20,914 bases of DNA from Oribacterium sp. UBA5894. GTDB taxonomy: Bacteria > Bacillota > Clostridia > Lachnospirales > Lachnospiraceae. Positions within the stretch are counted from its first letter, which is position 1, and the number at the start of each line of letters is the position of its first letter. Below the pieces are notes generated by a model, which saw only the letters and a list, made by a program, of their open reading frames with translations, was not told the DNA's origin and searched no databases. The stretch spans positions 1 through 20,914 of the forward strand of contig DJEQ01000042.1 in the NCBI GenBank assembly GCA_002431355.1, in the 5' to 3' direction. The position numbers and the translations under genes were made by a program. This document shows positions 7,520 to 14,359 of this stretch, in pieces.

Positions 7520-7551
7520 CGAATTCAGGGACATGATTGTGTCTCAATTCG
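7520..7551 (+). other. Hairpin in the rpmB leader
   Basis: CGAATT (7520-7525) pairs with AATTCG (7546-7551), and GGGACA (7528-7533) pairs with TGTCTC (7540-7545, one G-U), leaving a 2-nt bulge and a 6-nt loop. It occupies nearly all of the predicted 5' leader and ends 11 nt before the AAGGGAGGTG ribosome binding site. It lacks a U-run, so it is not a terminator. It could be an mRNA-stabilising stem or a binding site for autogenous control; the latter is inference. Confidence 0.5.
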
Positions 7552-7576
7552 ATTAATTTGAAAGGGAGGTGCAACC

Positions 7577-7810
7577 ATGGCAAAGTGCGCAATTTGTGAG
7601 AAGGCAGTTCACTTCGGAAATCAGGTAAGCCATTCACATAGAAGATCAAACAAGATCTGGAAGGCTAACGTTAAGTCTGTTAGAGTAAAGGTAAATGGTG
7701 GTACAAAGAAGATGTATGTATGTACTTCCTGCTTAAGATCCGGTAAGGTTGAGCGTGCATTCGGTACAGCCAAGGCTTCAGAGGCAGTAGCTGCAACAGA
7801 GAACGCTTAA
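7577..7810 (+). CDS. rpmB: 50S ribosomal protein L28
   Basis: 77 aa. It opens with MAKCAICEKAVHFGNQVSHSH and continues with KVNGGTKKMYVCTSCLRSGK, the L28 fold. Cysteine pairs C4/C7 and C49/C52 make it the zinc-binding (C+) form, often replaced by a zinc-free paralog in zinc-limited bacteria. The last 12-15 residues are an Ala/Glu-rich tail beyond the usual end (about 62-64 aa in Firmicutes). Codon use differs from most neighbours (frequent AGA, GTA, TTA), as expected of a highly expressed ribosomal protein gene. An excellent ribosome binding site AGGGAGGTG precedes the ATG. Own promoter and terminator. Confidence 0.96.
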   Translation: MAKCAICEKAVHFGNQVSHSHRRSNKIWKANVKSVRVKVNGGTKKMYVCTSCLRSGKVERAFGTAKASEAVAATENA

Positions 7811-7839
7811 TTTTGAGATCGTTTGATTGAAAGATTATT

Positions 7840-7872
7840 GGGCATTACGATCGATTCGTAATGCCCTTTTTT
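7840..7872 (+). terminator. rpmB terminator
   Basis: Perfect 11-bp stem GGGCATTACGA (7840-7850) / TCGTAATGCCC (7856-7866), 5-nt loop, followed by six T (7867-7872). A textbook intrinsic terminator 30 nt after the rpmB stop. Confidence 0.95.
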
Positions 7873-7895
7873 CTGTTTTAAGCGATGGATAGATA

Positions 7896-7904
7896 TGGTA
7901 TAAT
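7896..7904 (+). promoter_or_regulatory. Extended -10 promoter of asp23-yloV
   Basis: TGG followed by a perfect TATAAT (7899-7904). The -35 region (7876-7881, TTTTAA) is poor, so activity would rest on the extended -10. It sits just after the rpmB terminator and about 40 nt upstream of the next ATG. Confidence 0.65.
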
Positions 7905-7950
7905 CCCTGTGACTATATGGAAATAGATATCCTTATTCTGGAGGTACGAT

Positions 7951-8307
7951 ATGATTGGAACGATTGCATCCAAAATGGGTGAAATTCAGATAACGCCTGA
8001 CGTGATTGCTGCCTATGCAGGCATGACAGCGGTTGAGTGCTTCGGGATTGTAGGCATGGCGAAGGTTTCTGTACAGCAGGGACTGGTAAAGCTTCTGAAG
8101 CGGGAAAGCCAGGCAAAGGGAATCCTTGTAACGATGGAGGAGGACGGTATTTCTCTGGACTTCCATGTCATTGTTGCGTATGGCGTCAGCATCCAGGCTG
8201 TAGCTGAAAACCTGATCGAGAACGTTCGCTATAAGGTGGAGGAGTATACGGGTATAAAGGTAAAAGACGTGAATATTTATGTTGAGGGTGTTCGCGTCAT
8301 TGACTAA
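7951..8307 (+). CDS. Asp23/Gls24 family envelope stress protein (YloU-like)
   Basis: 118 aa, usual length for the short YloU-type members. Family features: an early strand GEIQITPDVIAAYAGMTAVECFGIVGMA (11-38), a central VTMEEDGISLDFHVIVAYGVSI, and the C-terminal LIENVRYKVEEYTGIKVKDVNIYVEGVRV. Staphylococcal Asp23 forms membrane-associated filaments and its loss induces cell-wall stress; the job of the YloU branch is less clear. The start has TGGAGGT at the proper distance. Placement between rpmB and yloV copies the Bacillus order rpmB-yloU-yloV. Confidence 0.9.
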   Translation: MIGTIASKMGEIQITPDVIAAYAGMTAVECFGIVGMAKVSVQQGLVKLLKRESQAKGILVTMEEDGISLDFHVIVAYGVSIQAVAENLIENVRYKVEEYTGIKVKDVNIYVEGVRVID

Positions 8308-8333
8308 GTACTGTTTTAAAGGAGGAATTACCT

Positions 8334-10046
8334 GTGGGTAATCAGTTAGATGCTTTGCAGCTGAAGAATGCATTTCTTGCGGGCGCAAATAATTTAAATG
8401 CGAAAAAGGAATGGATCAATGAGCTGAATGTGTTCCCGGTACCAGATGGTGACACGGGCACGAACATGACCATGACCATCATGTCCGCTGCACGCGAGGT
8501 TGCCGCCATTGAAGCGCCTACGCTTGAAAATGTGGCCAAGGCCATGGCCAGTGGATCTCTTCGTGGGGCACGTGGAAATTCCGGCGTCATTCTCAGTCAG
8601 CTGATTCGTGGCTTTACGAAGGAAATCCGGGAGCATGCGGACGAGAAGAACGTGGACAGTCTCGTGATGGCACGGGCATTCAGCCGTGCAGTAGAAACAG
8701 CCTATAAGGCTGTGATGAAGCCGAAGGAGGGCACGATTCTTACGGTTGCCAAGGGAATGGCTGATCGTATTACGGAGCTGTCTGTAACGGAAGAGGATCT
8801 TCTGACCATGCTGGAAAAGGTTGTTCAGTATGGCGACGAGGTCCTTGCAAAAACACCAGAGATGCTGCCGGTTCTGAAGGAAGCCGGGGTCGTTGACTCG
8901 GGTGGACAGGGACTGATGACCGTGGTGAAGGGTGCACTGGCTTCGCTGAAGGGCGAAGAGGTGGTACTCGATGTTGAAACGGACGAGAAGAGTGGGGCTA
9001 CGGCACCAGAGACGGGACGGAAATCACGTGGTGAAATTTCTACGGCAGATATCAAGTTTGGCTACTGCACGGAATTTATGATCAATGGTGACCATGAGTT
9101 TACGGATGAAGAGGTGGATGGTCTTCGCGACTGGCTGAATGGCGTCGGCGATTCCATCGTCTGCTTCTCGGATGAAAATATCATTAAGGTTCATGTTCAT
9201 ACAAATCATCCGGGCAATGCGTTCGAAAAGGGACTCAGCATGGGCTACCTTTCGAAAATGAAGGTAGACAACATGCGCCTCGAGCATCATGAGGTTCTGA
9301 TTGAGGATGCCTCACGAATTGCCGAAGAAGAAAAGAAGGCGCATGGAGCTGCTCAGAAAGATGCTGAGAAGCCGGCGGAGCCGCCGAAGGAGTATGGCTT
9401 CATTTCTGTATCTGCAGGTGAAGGACTTACGGAAATTTTCCGTGGGATCGGCGTTGACTATGTCATTGAGGGCGGGCAGACGATGAATCCTTCGACAGAG
9501 GATATTCTGAATGCCTGCGAACGGGTCAATGCGAAGACGATCTTTGTACTCCCGAATAATAAGAATATTATTCTTGCTGCCAACCAGGCAAAGGATATTC
9601 TCGAGGATAAAACCCTCATTGTGGTTCCGACTAGAACGATTCCTCAGGGAATTACGGCAATGATCAGCTTCGGTCCGGATATGAGCCCAGAGGAAAATCT
9701 GGAGGCCATGACGGATGCGGCACAGTGCGTGCGTACGGGAGAAATTACCTATGCCGTTCGAAATACAACCATTGATGGACACGCCATCGAAAAGGATGAT
9801 ATCATGGCGCTGGGAGATGATGGACTGCTTGCGGTGTCAAAGGATAAGAACGAGGCGGTTGAAGAAGCCATTGGGCATATGGTGAATGATGCCTCTGAGA
9901 TCATCACCCTGTACTATGGACAGGATATTTCTGAGCAGGAGGCAGAGGCACTTGCATCTCGGATTCGAAAGTCGTATCCGGATGTAGAGACAGAACTGCA
10001 GTATGGTGGACAGCCAATCTACTATTATTTCCTGTCGGTTGAATAA
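8334..10046 (+). CDS. yloV: DAK2 domain protein YloV / fatty acid kinase catalytic subunit FakA-like
   Basis: 570 aa. The N-terminal DhaL/DAK2 domain (about 1-205) has FPVPDGDTGTNMTMT with D38 and D40, the same positions that bind Mg-ATP in Staphylococcus FakA, plus SLRGARGNSGVILSQLIRGF (62-81 region) and GVVDSGGQGLM. The middle and C-terminal parts (about 235-570) match the rest of the YloV family, including KFGYCTEFMI, KVHVHTNHPG and FVLPNNKNIILAANQA. Known role of FakA: phosphorylates fatty acids bound to a DegV-type FakB, feeding exogenous fatty acids to PlsX/PlsY. No FakB is in the window. A Lys/Glu/Ala-rich linker lies near 327-352. GTG start with GGAGG 8 nt upstream; 26 nt after the asp23-like gene, so co-transcribed. 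Confidence 0.92.
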   Translation: MGNQLDALQLKNAFLAGANNLNAKKEWINELNVFPVPDGDTGTNMTMTIMSAAREVAAIEAPTLENVAKAMASGSLRGARGNSGVILSQLIRGFTKEIREHADEKNVDSLVMARAFSRAVETAYKAVMKPKEGTILTVAKGMADRITELSVTEEDLLTMLEKVVQYGDEVLAKTPEMLPVLKEAGVVDSGGQGLMTVVKGALASLKGEEVVLDVETDEKSGATAPETGRKSRGEISTADIKFGYCTEFMINGDHEFTDEEVDGLRDWLNGVGDSIVCFSDENIIKVHVHTNHPGNAFEKGLSMGYLSKMKVDNMRLEHHEVLIEDASRIAEEEKKAHGAAQKDAEKPAEPPKEYGFISVSAGEGLTEIFRGIGVDYVIEGGQTMNPSTEDILNACERVNAKTIFVLPNNKNIILAANQAKDILEDKTLIVVPTRTIPQGITAMISFGPDMSPEENLEAMTDAAQCVRTGEITYAVRNTTIDGHAIEKDDIMALGDDGLLAVSKDKNEAVEEAIGHMVNDASEIITLYYGQDISEQEAEALASRIRKSYPDVETELQYGGQPIYYYFLSVE

Positions 10047-10057
10047 AAAAAGCTTAG

Positions 10058-10094
10058 ATGAAGCCCCTGAGCATGCTCAGGAGCTTCATTTTTT
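10058..10094 (+). terminator. Terminator after yloV
   Basis: Stem ATGAAGC-C-CCTGAGC (10058-10072) pairs with GCTCAGG-A-GCTTCAT (10075-10089), one internal C/A mismatch, followed by T6 (10089-10094). An A-run (10044-10051) before the stem would support the opposite direction as well. I see no convincing promoter between it and recG, so either read-through feeds recG or a weak promoter escapes me. Confidence 0.85.
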
Positions 10095-10180
10095 AAAGAA
10101 GAAACCGATGGATGGATACTGCGGAGAAGTGGCTTCCACATCTGCAGGGTGAGATGCACGCTTATGTGACGGGAGGAGTT

Positions 10181-12217
10181 ATGCAATTAAGCGAACTGAA
10201 GGGAATCGGTCCGAAAACGGAAAAGCTGTTTCAGAAGCTGGGCCTTCATAGCGCAGAGGAGCTGATCGAATACTATCCGCATACCTATCTGCAGTATCCG
10301 GAGATTGAGGTCATTGGTCACCTTCAGCCGGGAGAGCTTCAGGCTGTAAAGGGCGTACTGGAAAAAGACGCTGCCGTCGTTCGTCTGCATGGTCTTGTCA
10401 TGACCACAGCCTGTCTTCGGGATCTCTCCGGAAAACTTCGACTCACATGGTTTCATTCCCCCTTTTTGAAAGGCACATTGCGCGCCGGTACGGTACTGGT
10501 GTTTCTTGGAAAGGTCACCGAATTTAAGGGGCAGAAGGCCATGCAGCAGCCGCGTATTTTTTCTCCGGAAGCGTATCAAGAAAAGAGCGGGACACTGGAG
10601 CCGGTCTATGGGCAGACAAAGGGGCTCTCGAATACGACCATAATGAAGGCGATTCGGCAGGCATTTCTTCATGTTTCACTACGTCCGGATTATGTACCGG
10701 ATGAGATTCGGTCGAAGCGAAAGCTGATGGACATGAAAACGGCTGCGTATGCCATGCATTTCCCGGATTCACAGGAGCATTTTGAAGCGGCGAGGAAACG
10801 CCTTGCGTATAATGAATTATTTCTGTTTTCTCTCGCACTTTCGCAGAAGAAGGAGCATCAGGAGGCGGCCCGCTCTTGTTATCCGATCTCAGAGCATGGA
10901 GAAATACAGAAGATCGTGGAGCAGCTGCCTTTTCAGCTGACAGAGGGCCAGCGTTCGGCTCTATGCGACATACAGGCGGATCTTGCTTCTGGCTTTGTAA
11001 TGAATCGCCTGATTCAGGGCGATGTGGGATCGGGAAAGACCATTGTGGCCTTTCTCGCCATGCTGGCCGTATCGCTCAGCGGTTATCAGGCAGCGCTGAT
11101 GGCACCGACGGAAATTCTGGCAGAGCAGCACTACAGGAAGCTCGTGGCATTGATCGAAGAGCATGCGCTGCCTCTTCGGACGGTGCTCCTGACCGGCGCA
11201 TGCTCCGTAAAGGAGAGGAGGCAGCTCTACGAACGGATCGAGCGACACGAGGCGGATCTCATCATTGGCACACACGCGCTCTTTCAGGAAGGGGTGCAGT
11301 ATGACCACCTGGCGCTCGTGATTACGGATGAACAGCACCGTTTCGGCGTTCGGCAGCGTGAGGAGCTTTCTCAGAAGGGGGAACAGCCACATATGCTGGT
11401 CATGTCTGCAACGCCGATTCCACGTACCCTTGCGATGCTTCTGTATGCGGACATGCAGGTGAGCGTGATACGGGAGCGTCCGGCCAATCGTGTACCAATT
11501 AAAAATGCACTGGTGGATGTGAACTACCGGAAGAATGCGTATAAATTCATATATGAAGAAATTCGAAAGGGGCGGCAGGCCTACATCATTTGCCCTATGG
11601 TGGAGCCAAATGATCTGCTGGATCTGGAGAATGTATCGGATTATGTGCAAAAGATGCGGAAAATTTTCCCAAAAGAAGTGAAGATTGGCATGCTCCATGG
11701 TAAGATGAAGCCGAAGGAAAAGGAAGACATCATGGCGTCCTTTTTGCACCATGAAATCGACCTTCTCGTCTCCACCACCGTTGTCGAGGTGGGGGTGGAT
11801 GTTCCGAATGCTACGGTTATGATGATTGAAAATGCGGAGCGCTTCGGGCTTGCACAGCTTCATCAGCTTCGAGGGCGTGTCGGTCGATCCGAGCATCCGA
11901 GCTTCTGCGTTTTCGTGGACACGCAGAATTCGGAAAAATCGAAACAGCGTCTGCAGATTCTCAAGTCCTCAAATGATGGCTTTTTTATTGCAGAGCAGGA
12001 TCTGAAGCTGCGAGGACCCGGCGATCTGTTCGGTCTTCGACAGTCGGGTGCCCTGGATTTTCGCATTGCAGACATCTATGAAGACGGAGAGCTCCTTCAG
12101 GCGGCTTCGCAGGATGCGGTATACGTCATGCAAACCGATCCCGCGCTTGCACGTCCGGAAAATAGAGAATTAAAGCAGCGGATGCAGCATTTTCTGGAAA
12201 GAAGCTGCATTCTATAA
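10181..12217 (+). CDS. recG: ATP-dependent DNA helicase RecG
   Basis: 678 aa from the ATG at 10181, chosen because GGGAGGAG (10171-10178) precedes it and the protein then begins MQLSELKGIGPKTEKLFQKLG as RecG usually does; an in-frame ATG at 10112 would add 23 residues with no ribosome binding site. RecG remodels stalled forks and branch-migrates Holliday junctions. Domains: N-terminal wedge/OB fold (about 1-220), then an SF2 motor with Walker A GDVGSGKT (280-287, Lys286), DEQH box (383-386), MSATPIPRTLAML, and the motif VI region QLHQLRGRVGRSEH. The TRG translocation region QDLKLRGPGDLFG follows. B. subtilis RecG is 682 aa, so this is full length. Followed after 15 nt by rsmD. Confidence 0.96.
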   Translation: MQLSELKGIGPKTEKLFQKLGLHSAEELIEYYPHTYLQYPEIEVIGHLQPGELQAVKGVLEKDAAVVRLHGLVMTTACLRDLSGKLRLTWFHSPFLKGTLRAGTVLVFLGKVTEFKGQKAMQQPRIFSPEAYQEKSGTLEPVYGQTKGLSNTTIMKAIRQAFLHVSLRPDYVPDEIRSKRKLMDMKTAAYAMHFPDSQEHFEAARKRLAYNELFLFSLALSQKKEHQEAARSCYPISEHGEIQKIVEQLPFQLTEGQRSALCDIQADLASGFVMNRLIQGDVGSGKTIVAFLAMLAVSLSGYQAALMAPTEILAEQHYRKLVALIEEHALPLRTVLLTGACSVKERRQLYERIERHEADLIIGTHALFQEGVQYDHLALVITDEQHRFGVRQREELSQKGEQPHMLVMSATPIPRTLAMLLYADMQVSVIRERPANRVPIKNALVDVNYRKNAYKFIYEEIRKGRQAYIICPMVEPNDLLDLENVSDYVQKMRKIFPKEVKIGMLHGKMKPKEKEDIMASFLHHEIDLLVSTTVVEVGVDVPNATVMMIENAERFGLAQLHQLRGRVGRSEHPSFCVFVDTQNSEKSKQRLQILKSSNDGFFIAEQDLKLRGPGDLFGLRQSGALDFRIADIYEDGELLQAASQDAVYVMQTDPALARPENRELKQRMQHFLERSCIL

Positions 12218-12232
12218 AGAAAGAGAGTACAT

Positions 12233-12796
12233 ATGAGAGTAATTGCAGGAAGCGCACGAAGTCTACAGCTGAAAACCGTGGATTCGATGGATACGCGTCC
12301 AACCCAGGACCGAATCAAGGAAACCCTGTTCAATATTTTGCAGTTTGAGGTACAGGGAATCGATTTTCTGGATCTATTTGCCGGCTCTGGAGGCATTGGC
12401 ATAGAAGCACTTTCACGTGGCGCACGGCGTGCTGTTTTTGTCGACAGTGCACCGAAGTCGGTCCGTTGTATACAGGAAAATCTCGAGCACTGCAGGTTCA
12501 CGGAGAACAGTATGGTCGTAGCGTCGGATTACCTGTCTGCTTTAAATCGCCTCCGCGGCTTAGACTATCACTTCGGCATCGTATTTATGGATCCGCCCTA
12601 TAATCATGGCTTCGAGCGAAAGGCGATGCAGCTTCTGCATGAGATGGACTATATTGACGAGCATACGCTTTTTATCATTGAAGCGGATCTTGAGGATGAT
12701 TTTGCGCAGGAAATCGAGGATTTCGGCTATACACTGGTCCGCGAGAAAATGTATAAAACGAACAAGCATGTATTTTTCCGTAAGAAGCTTTCATAG
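12233..12796 (+). CDS. rsmD: 16S rRNA (guanine-N2)-methyltransferase RsmD
   Basis: 187 aa, normal length. Uses S-adenosylmethionine to methylate G966 (E. coli numbering) of 16S rRNA during 30S assembly. Seen: start MRVIAGSARS, then TRPTQDRIKETLFNIL (21-36) typical of RsmD, motif I DLFAGSGGIGIEALSRGA (47-64) and catalytic motif IV DPPY (120-123). A purine-rich AGAAAGAGAG precedes the ATG, 15 nt after recG. The recG-rsmD-coaD order is common in Clostridia. No unusual feature. Confidence 0.95.
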   Translation: MRVIAGSARSLQLKTVDSMDTRPTQDRIKETLFNILQFEVQGIDFLDLFAGSGGIGIEALSRGARRAVFVDSAPKSVRCIQENLEHCRFTENSMVVASDYLSALNRLRGLDYHFGIVFMDPPYNHGFERKAMQLLHEMDYIDEHTLFIIEADLEDDFAQEIEDFGYTLVREKMYKTNKHVFFRKKLS

Positions 12797-12850
12797 CCGG
12801 CGTTCTATGGACGGAGAATGCAGCGCAGCAGATTTTAGAAAGAGACATAT

Positions 12851-13351
12851 ATGAAAATAGGCATCTATCCTGGATCCTTTGATCCTGTCACATTCGGACA
12901 TCTGGACATCATTGAACGAGGAGCCCGGATTGTGGACCGACTGATTGTGGGTGTGCTCACAAACAACGCGAAAACGCCGTTGTTTTCAAGTGAAGAACGT
13001 GTTAGAATGATTAATAATTTGACGAAACATCTCGGCAATGTCGAGGCGAAGGCCTTCGACGGCCTTACGGTTGATTTTGCACATGCAGAAGGTGCAACAA
13101 TCATCGTCAGAGGACTCCGCGCCGTGACGGATTTTGAGTACGAGCTTCAGCTCGCACAGACAAACAAGGTCATTGCGCCGGATATCGATACAATCTTTCT
13201 GACAACAAATTTAAAGTATTCCTATCTCAGCTCCAGCACCGTGAAAGAAATCGCCAGCTTCGGCGGTGATATCCATGAATTTGTGTCACCTGAGGTACAG
13301 GATCGAATGAAGGAAAAATTTAAGGCGGTTAAGAAACATGAGCAGAATTGA
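12851..13351 (+). CDS. coaD: Phosphopantetheine adenylyltransferase
   Basis: 166 aa. Transfers AMP from ATP to 4'-phosphopantetheine to give dephospho-CoA, the penultimate step of CoA synthesis. Nucleotidyltransferase motif YPGSFDPVTFGHLDII (6-21) with T14-x-G-H17; VRGLRAVTDFEYELQLAQTNK carries the substrate-binding arginine; YSYLSSSTVKEIASFGGD is the family ISSTxVRE-type motif with Ser-Ser-Ser-Thr-Val-Lys. The ribosome binding site is weak (GAAAGAGA). The 54-bp gap from rsmD contains no clear promoter or hairpin. The last 14 nt overlap the next gene. Confidence 0.96.
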   Translation: MKIGIYPGSFDPVTFGHLDIIERGARIVDRLIVGVLTNNAKTPLFSSEERVRMINNLTKHLGNVEAKAFDGLTVDFAHAEGATIIVRGLRAVTDFEYELQLAQTNKVIAPDIDTIFLTTNLKYSYLSSSTVKEIASFGGDIHEFVSPEVQDRMKEKFKAVKKHEQN

Positions 13352-13955
13352 GCAGTTAATCGGTGAAATCGAGGAGTATATTGACAGCTGTAAGTATCAG
13401 CCACTCTCTAATTCGAAAATTCTTGTCAATAAGGAAGAGATGGAGGAGCTTCTGGTAGAGCTTCGTCTGCGCGTTCCGGATGAAATCAAGAAATACCAGA
13501 AGATTATTTCGCAGCAGGATGCGATTCTGGCAGACGCAAAGAACCAGGCAGACAGCATGATTCAGGATGCAAAGCAGCAGACCGAGGAGATGATTTCAGA
13601 AAATGAAATCATGCAGCAGGCCTATGCAAAGGCCAATGAGCTCGTTCAGCAGGCGCAGGCACAGGCAGACCAGATCCTTGCAAATGCAACGGCAGAATCA
13701 AATAACATGAAGATTAATGCCATTCAGTATACGGATTCTATCCTGGCTTCCATCGAAACACTGATGAGCCACTCACTGTCGGATCAGCAGGCGAGATACC
13801 AGGCGCTGATGGACAGCATGCAGAAGACCTATGATGTGGTCGTAGGCAACCGTCGGGAGCTGAATGCAGCCGTTTATCAGCCTGAGCCACAGGCAGAGAC
13901 ACAGCCGAATGAGGAGCCTCAGCAGGCAGCGGCGGCTCAGAAGGATGCGCAGTAA
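13338..13955 (+). CDS. Coiled-coil protein of unknown function, often labelled ATPase or V-type ATPase subunit-like
   Basis: 205 aa, soluble-looking, no nucleotide-binding motif. Residues about 1-45 hold a short conserved-looking head (IEQLIGEIEEYIDSCKYQPLS, then NKEEMEELLVELRLRVPDEI). Residues about 48-125 are a long Ala/Gln/Glu heptad-like coiled coil with repeats such as DAKNQADSMIQDAKQQ. Residues 126-172 continue as helix, and 173-205 are a Pro/Gln/Glu/Ala tail. Similar proteins in Clostridia tend to be named after V-ATPase subunit E/H or F0 subunit b only because of coiled-coil similarity; DivIVA-like scaffolds have the same look. The ATG lies inside the end of coaD (14-nt overlap), so synthesis is probably coupled to CoaD. 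The function is unknown and I do not assign one. Confidence 0.85.
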   Translation: MSRIEQLIGEIEEYIDSCKYQPLSNSKILVNKEEMEELLVELRLRVPDEIKKYQKIISQQDAILADAKNQADSMIQDAKQQTEEMISENEIMQQAYAKANELVQQAQAQADQILANATAESNNMKINAIQYTDSILASIETLMSHSLSDQQARYQALMDSMQKTYDVVVGNRRELNAAVYQPEPQAETQPNEEPQQAAAAQKDAQ

Positions 13956-13960
13956 ATAAA

Positions 13961-13997
13961 GGAAAGCGCCATAGAGAAGCTTCTTTATGGCGCTTCC
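13961..13997 (+). terminator. Hairpin ending the recG-coaD unit (weak U-tail)
   Basis: GGAAAGCGCCATA (13961-13973) pairs with TATGGCGCTTCC (13986-13997) with one bulged base; the interior AGAAGCTTCT can extend the stem to a small loop. Only two T follow, so it is a poor intrinsic terminator by the usual rule. It may act as a 3'-end stabiliser or a factor-assisted terminator. It separates the coiled-coil gene from the tRNA promoter. Confidence 0.55.
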
Positions 13998-14050
13998 TTG
14001 AAATCAGGAAAAGAAAAGATTCGGAACCGAGGAAAGAAAAAATTTAGTGC

Positions 14051-14079
14051 TTGACACTCTGACCTCTTTTTGATATTCT
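14051..14079 (+). promoter_or_regulatory. tRNA-Pro promoter
   Basis: Consensus -35 TTGACA (14051-14056), 17-nt spacer, -10 TATTCT (14074-14079) with TGA directly before it (extended -10). A-rich sequence at 14036-14046 may serve as an UP element. Predicted start near 14086, so a 5' leader of about 27 nt is removed by RNase P. Confidence 0.85.
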
Positions 14080-14112
14080 TTTACCTGTTGTTCGAGAGAA
14101 CAGCACAGAAAA

Positions 14113-14186
14113 CGATGCGTGGCTCAGCTTGGTAGAGCGCTGCGTTCGGGACGCAGAGGTCGCTGGTTCGAATCCAGTCGCATCGA
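14113..14186 (+). tRNA. tRNA-Pro (anticodon CGG)
   Basis: 74 nt. Acceptor CGATGCG (14113-14119) pairs with CGCATCG (14179-14185), discriminator A at 14186. D-arm GCTC..GAGC, anticodon stem CTGCG/CGCAG around the loop TTCGGGA giving anticodon CGG (reads CCG), and T-arm CTGGTTCGAATCCAG. The CCA end is not encoded (TTA follows), so a CCA-adding enzyme is needed. Monocistronic: own promoter and terminator. Confidence 0.96.
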
Positions 14187-14200
14187 TTACCCTTGGGACT

Positions 14201-14229
14201 GACCCGTAAGCCATGCTTACGGGTCTTTT
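14201..14229 (+). terminator. tRNA-Pro terminator
   Basis: Perfect 11-bp stem GACCCGTAAGC (14201-14211) / GCTTACGGGTC (14215-14225) with a 3-nt loop and TTTTC after it. It starts 15 nt past the mature 3' end of the tRNA. Confidence 0.93.
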
Positions 14230-14242
14230 CTATTGCTCGCCA

Positions 14243-14297
14243 TCATGGATGCCCCGTTACTGATCCATGATTTCATGGAATGTTCATTGATTCAATG
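14243..14297 (+). promoter_or_regulatory. Phased TCATGGAT-like boxes upstream of dgt (candidate operator)
   Basis: Four related octamers: TCATGGAT (14243-14250), its exact inverse ATCCATGA (14263-14270), TCATGGAA (14273-14280) and TCATTGAT (14284-14291). Their centres are 20, 10 and 11 bp apart, i.e. whole helical turns. The last one is part of the palindrome CATTGA-T-TCAATG (14285-14297), which covers the -35 of the dgt promoter. The arrangement fits cooperative binding of a regulator on one DNA face; no regulator is identified. As RNA the first and second, or second and third, could pair instead, but they lie upstream of the predicted dgt start and downstream of the tRNA terminator, so a DNA role is more likely. 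Confidence 0.5.
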
Positions 14298-14315
14298 CCT
14301 CTGAAATGATATTCT
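14287..14315 (+). promoter_or_regulatory. dgt promoter
   Basis: -35 TTGATT (14287-14292), 17-nt spacer, -10 TATTCT (14310-14315) with TGA before it. The core TGATATTCTT is identical to that of the tRNA-Pro promoter 236 bp upstream. Predicted start near 14322, leaving a leader of about 38 nt to the ATG at 14360. Probably also drives dnaG and the downstream genes, since no terminator intervenes. Confidence 0.75.
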
Positions 14316-14359
14316 TAAAACAAACAACTATTCGGATGTTTCTACAGATGGGAGGCAAG

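Noticed and set aside
10112..10180. Upstream in-frame ATG for recG adding 23 residues
   Set aside because: No Shine-Dalgarno before it, while the ATG at 10181 has GGGAGGAG and gives the normal RecG N-terminus.
10961..11896. 311-codon open frame on the minus strand inside recG
   Set aside because: It lies wholly opposite a complete, motif-rich recG, has no ribosome binding site that stands out, and its translation (many Cys, His, Arg, Ile) looks like the complement of the codon use of recG rather than a protein.
14242..14280. RNA attenuator made of alternative hairpins before dgt
   Set aside because: The arms can form mutually exclusive stems, but they fall between the tRNA terminator and the predicted dgt start, so they probably are not in a major transcript. 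A DNA-binding role is preferred.
14306..14359. Upstream in-frame ATG for dgt adding 18 residues
   Set aside because: It sits on the predicted promoter -10 and upstream of the predicted transcript start, with no ribosome binding site; ATG 14360 has GGAGG.
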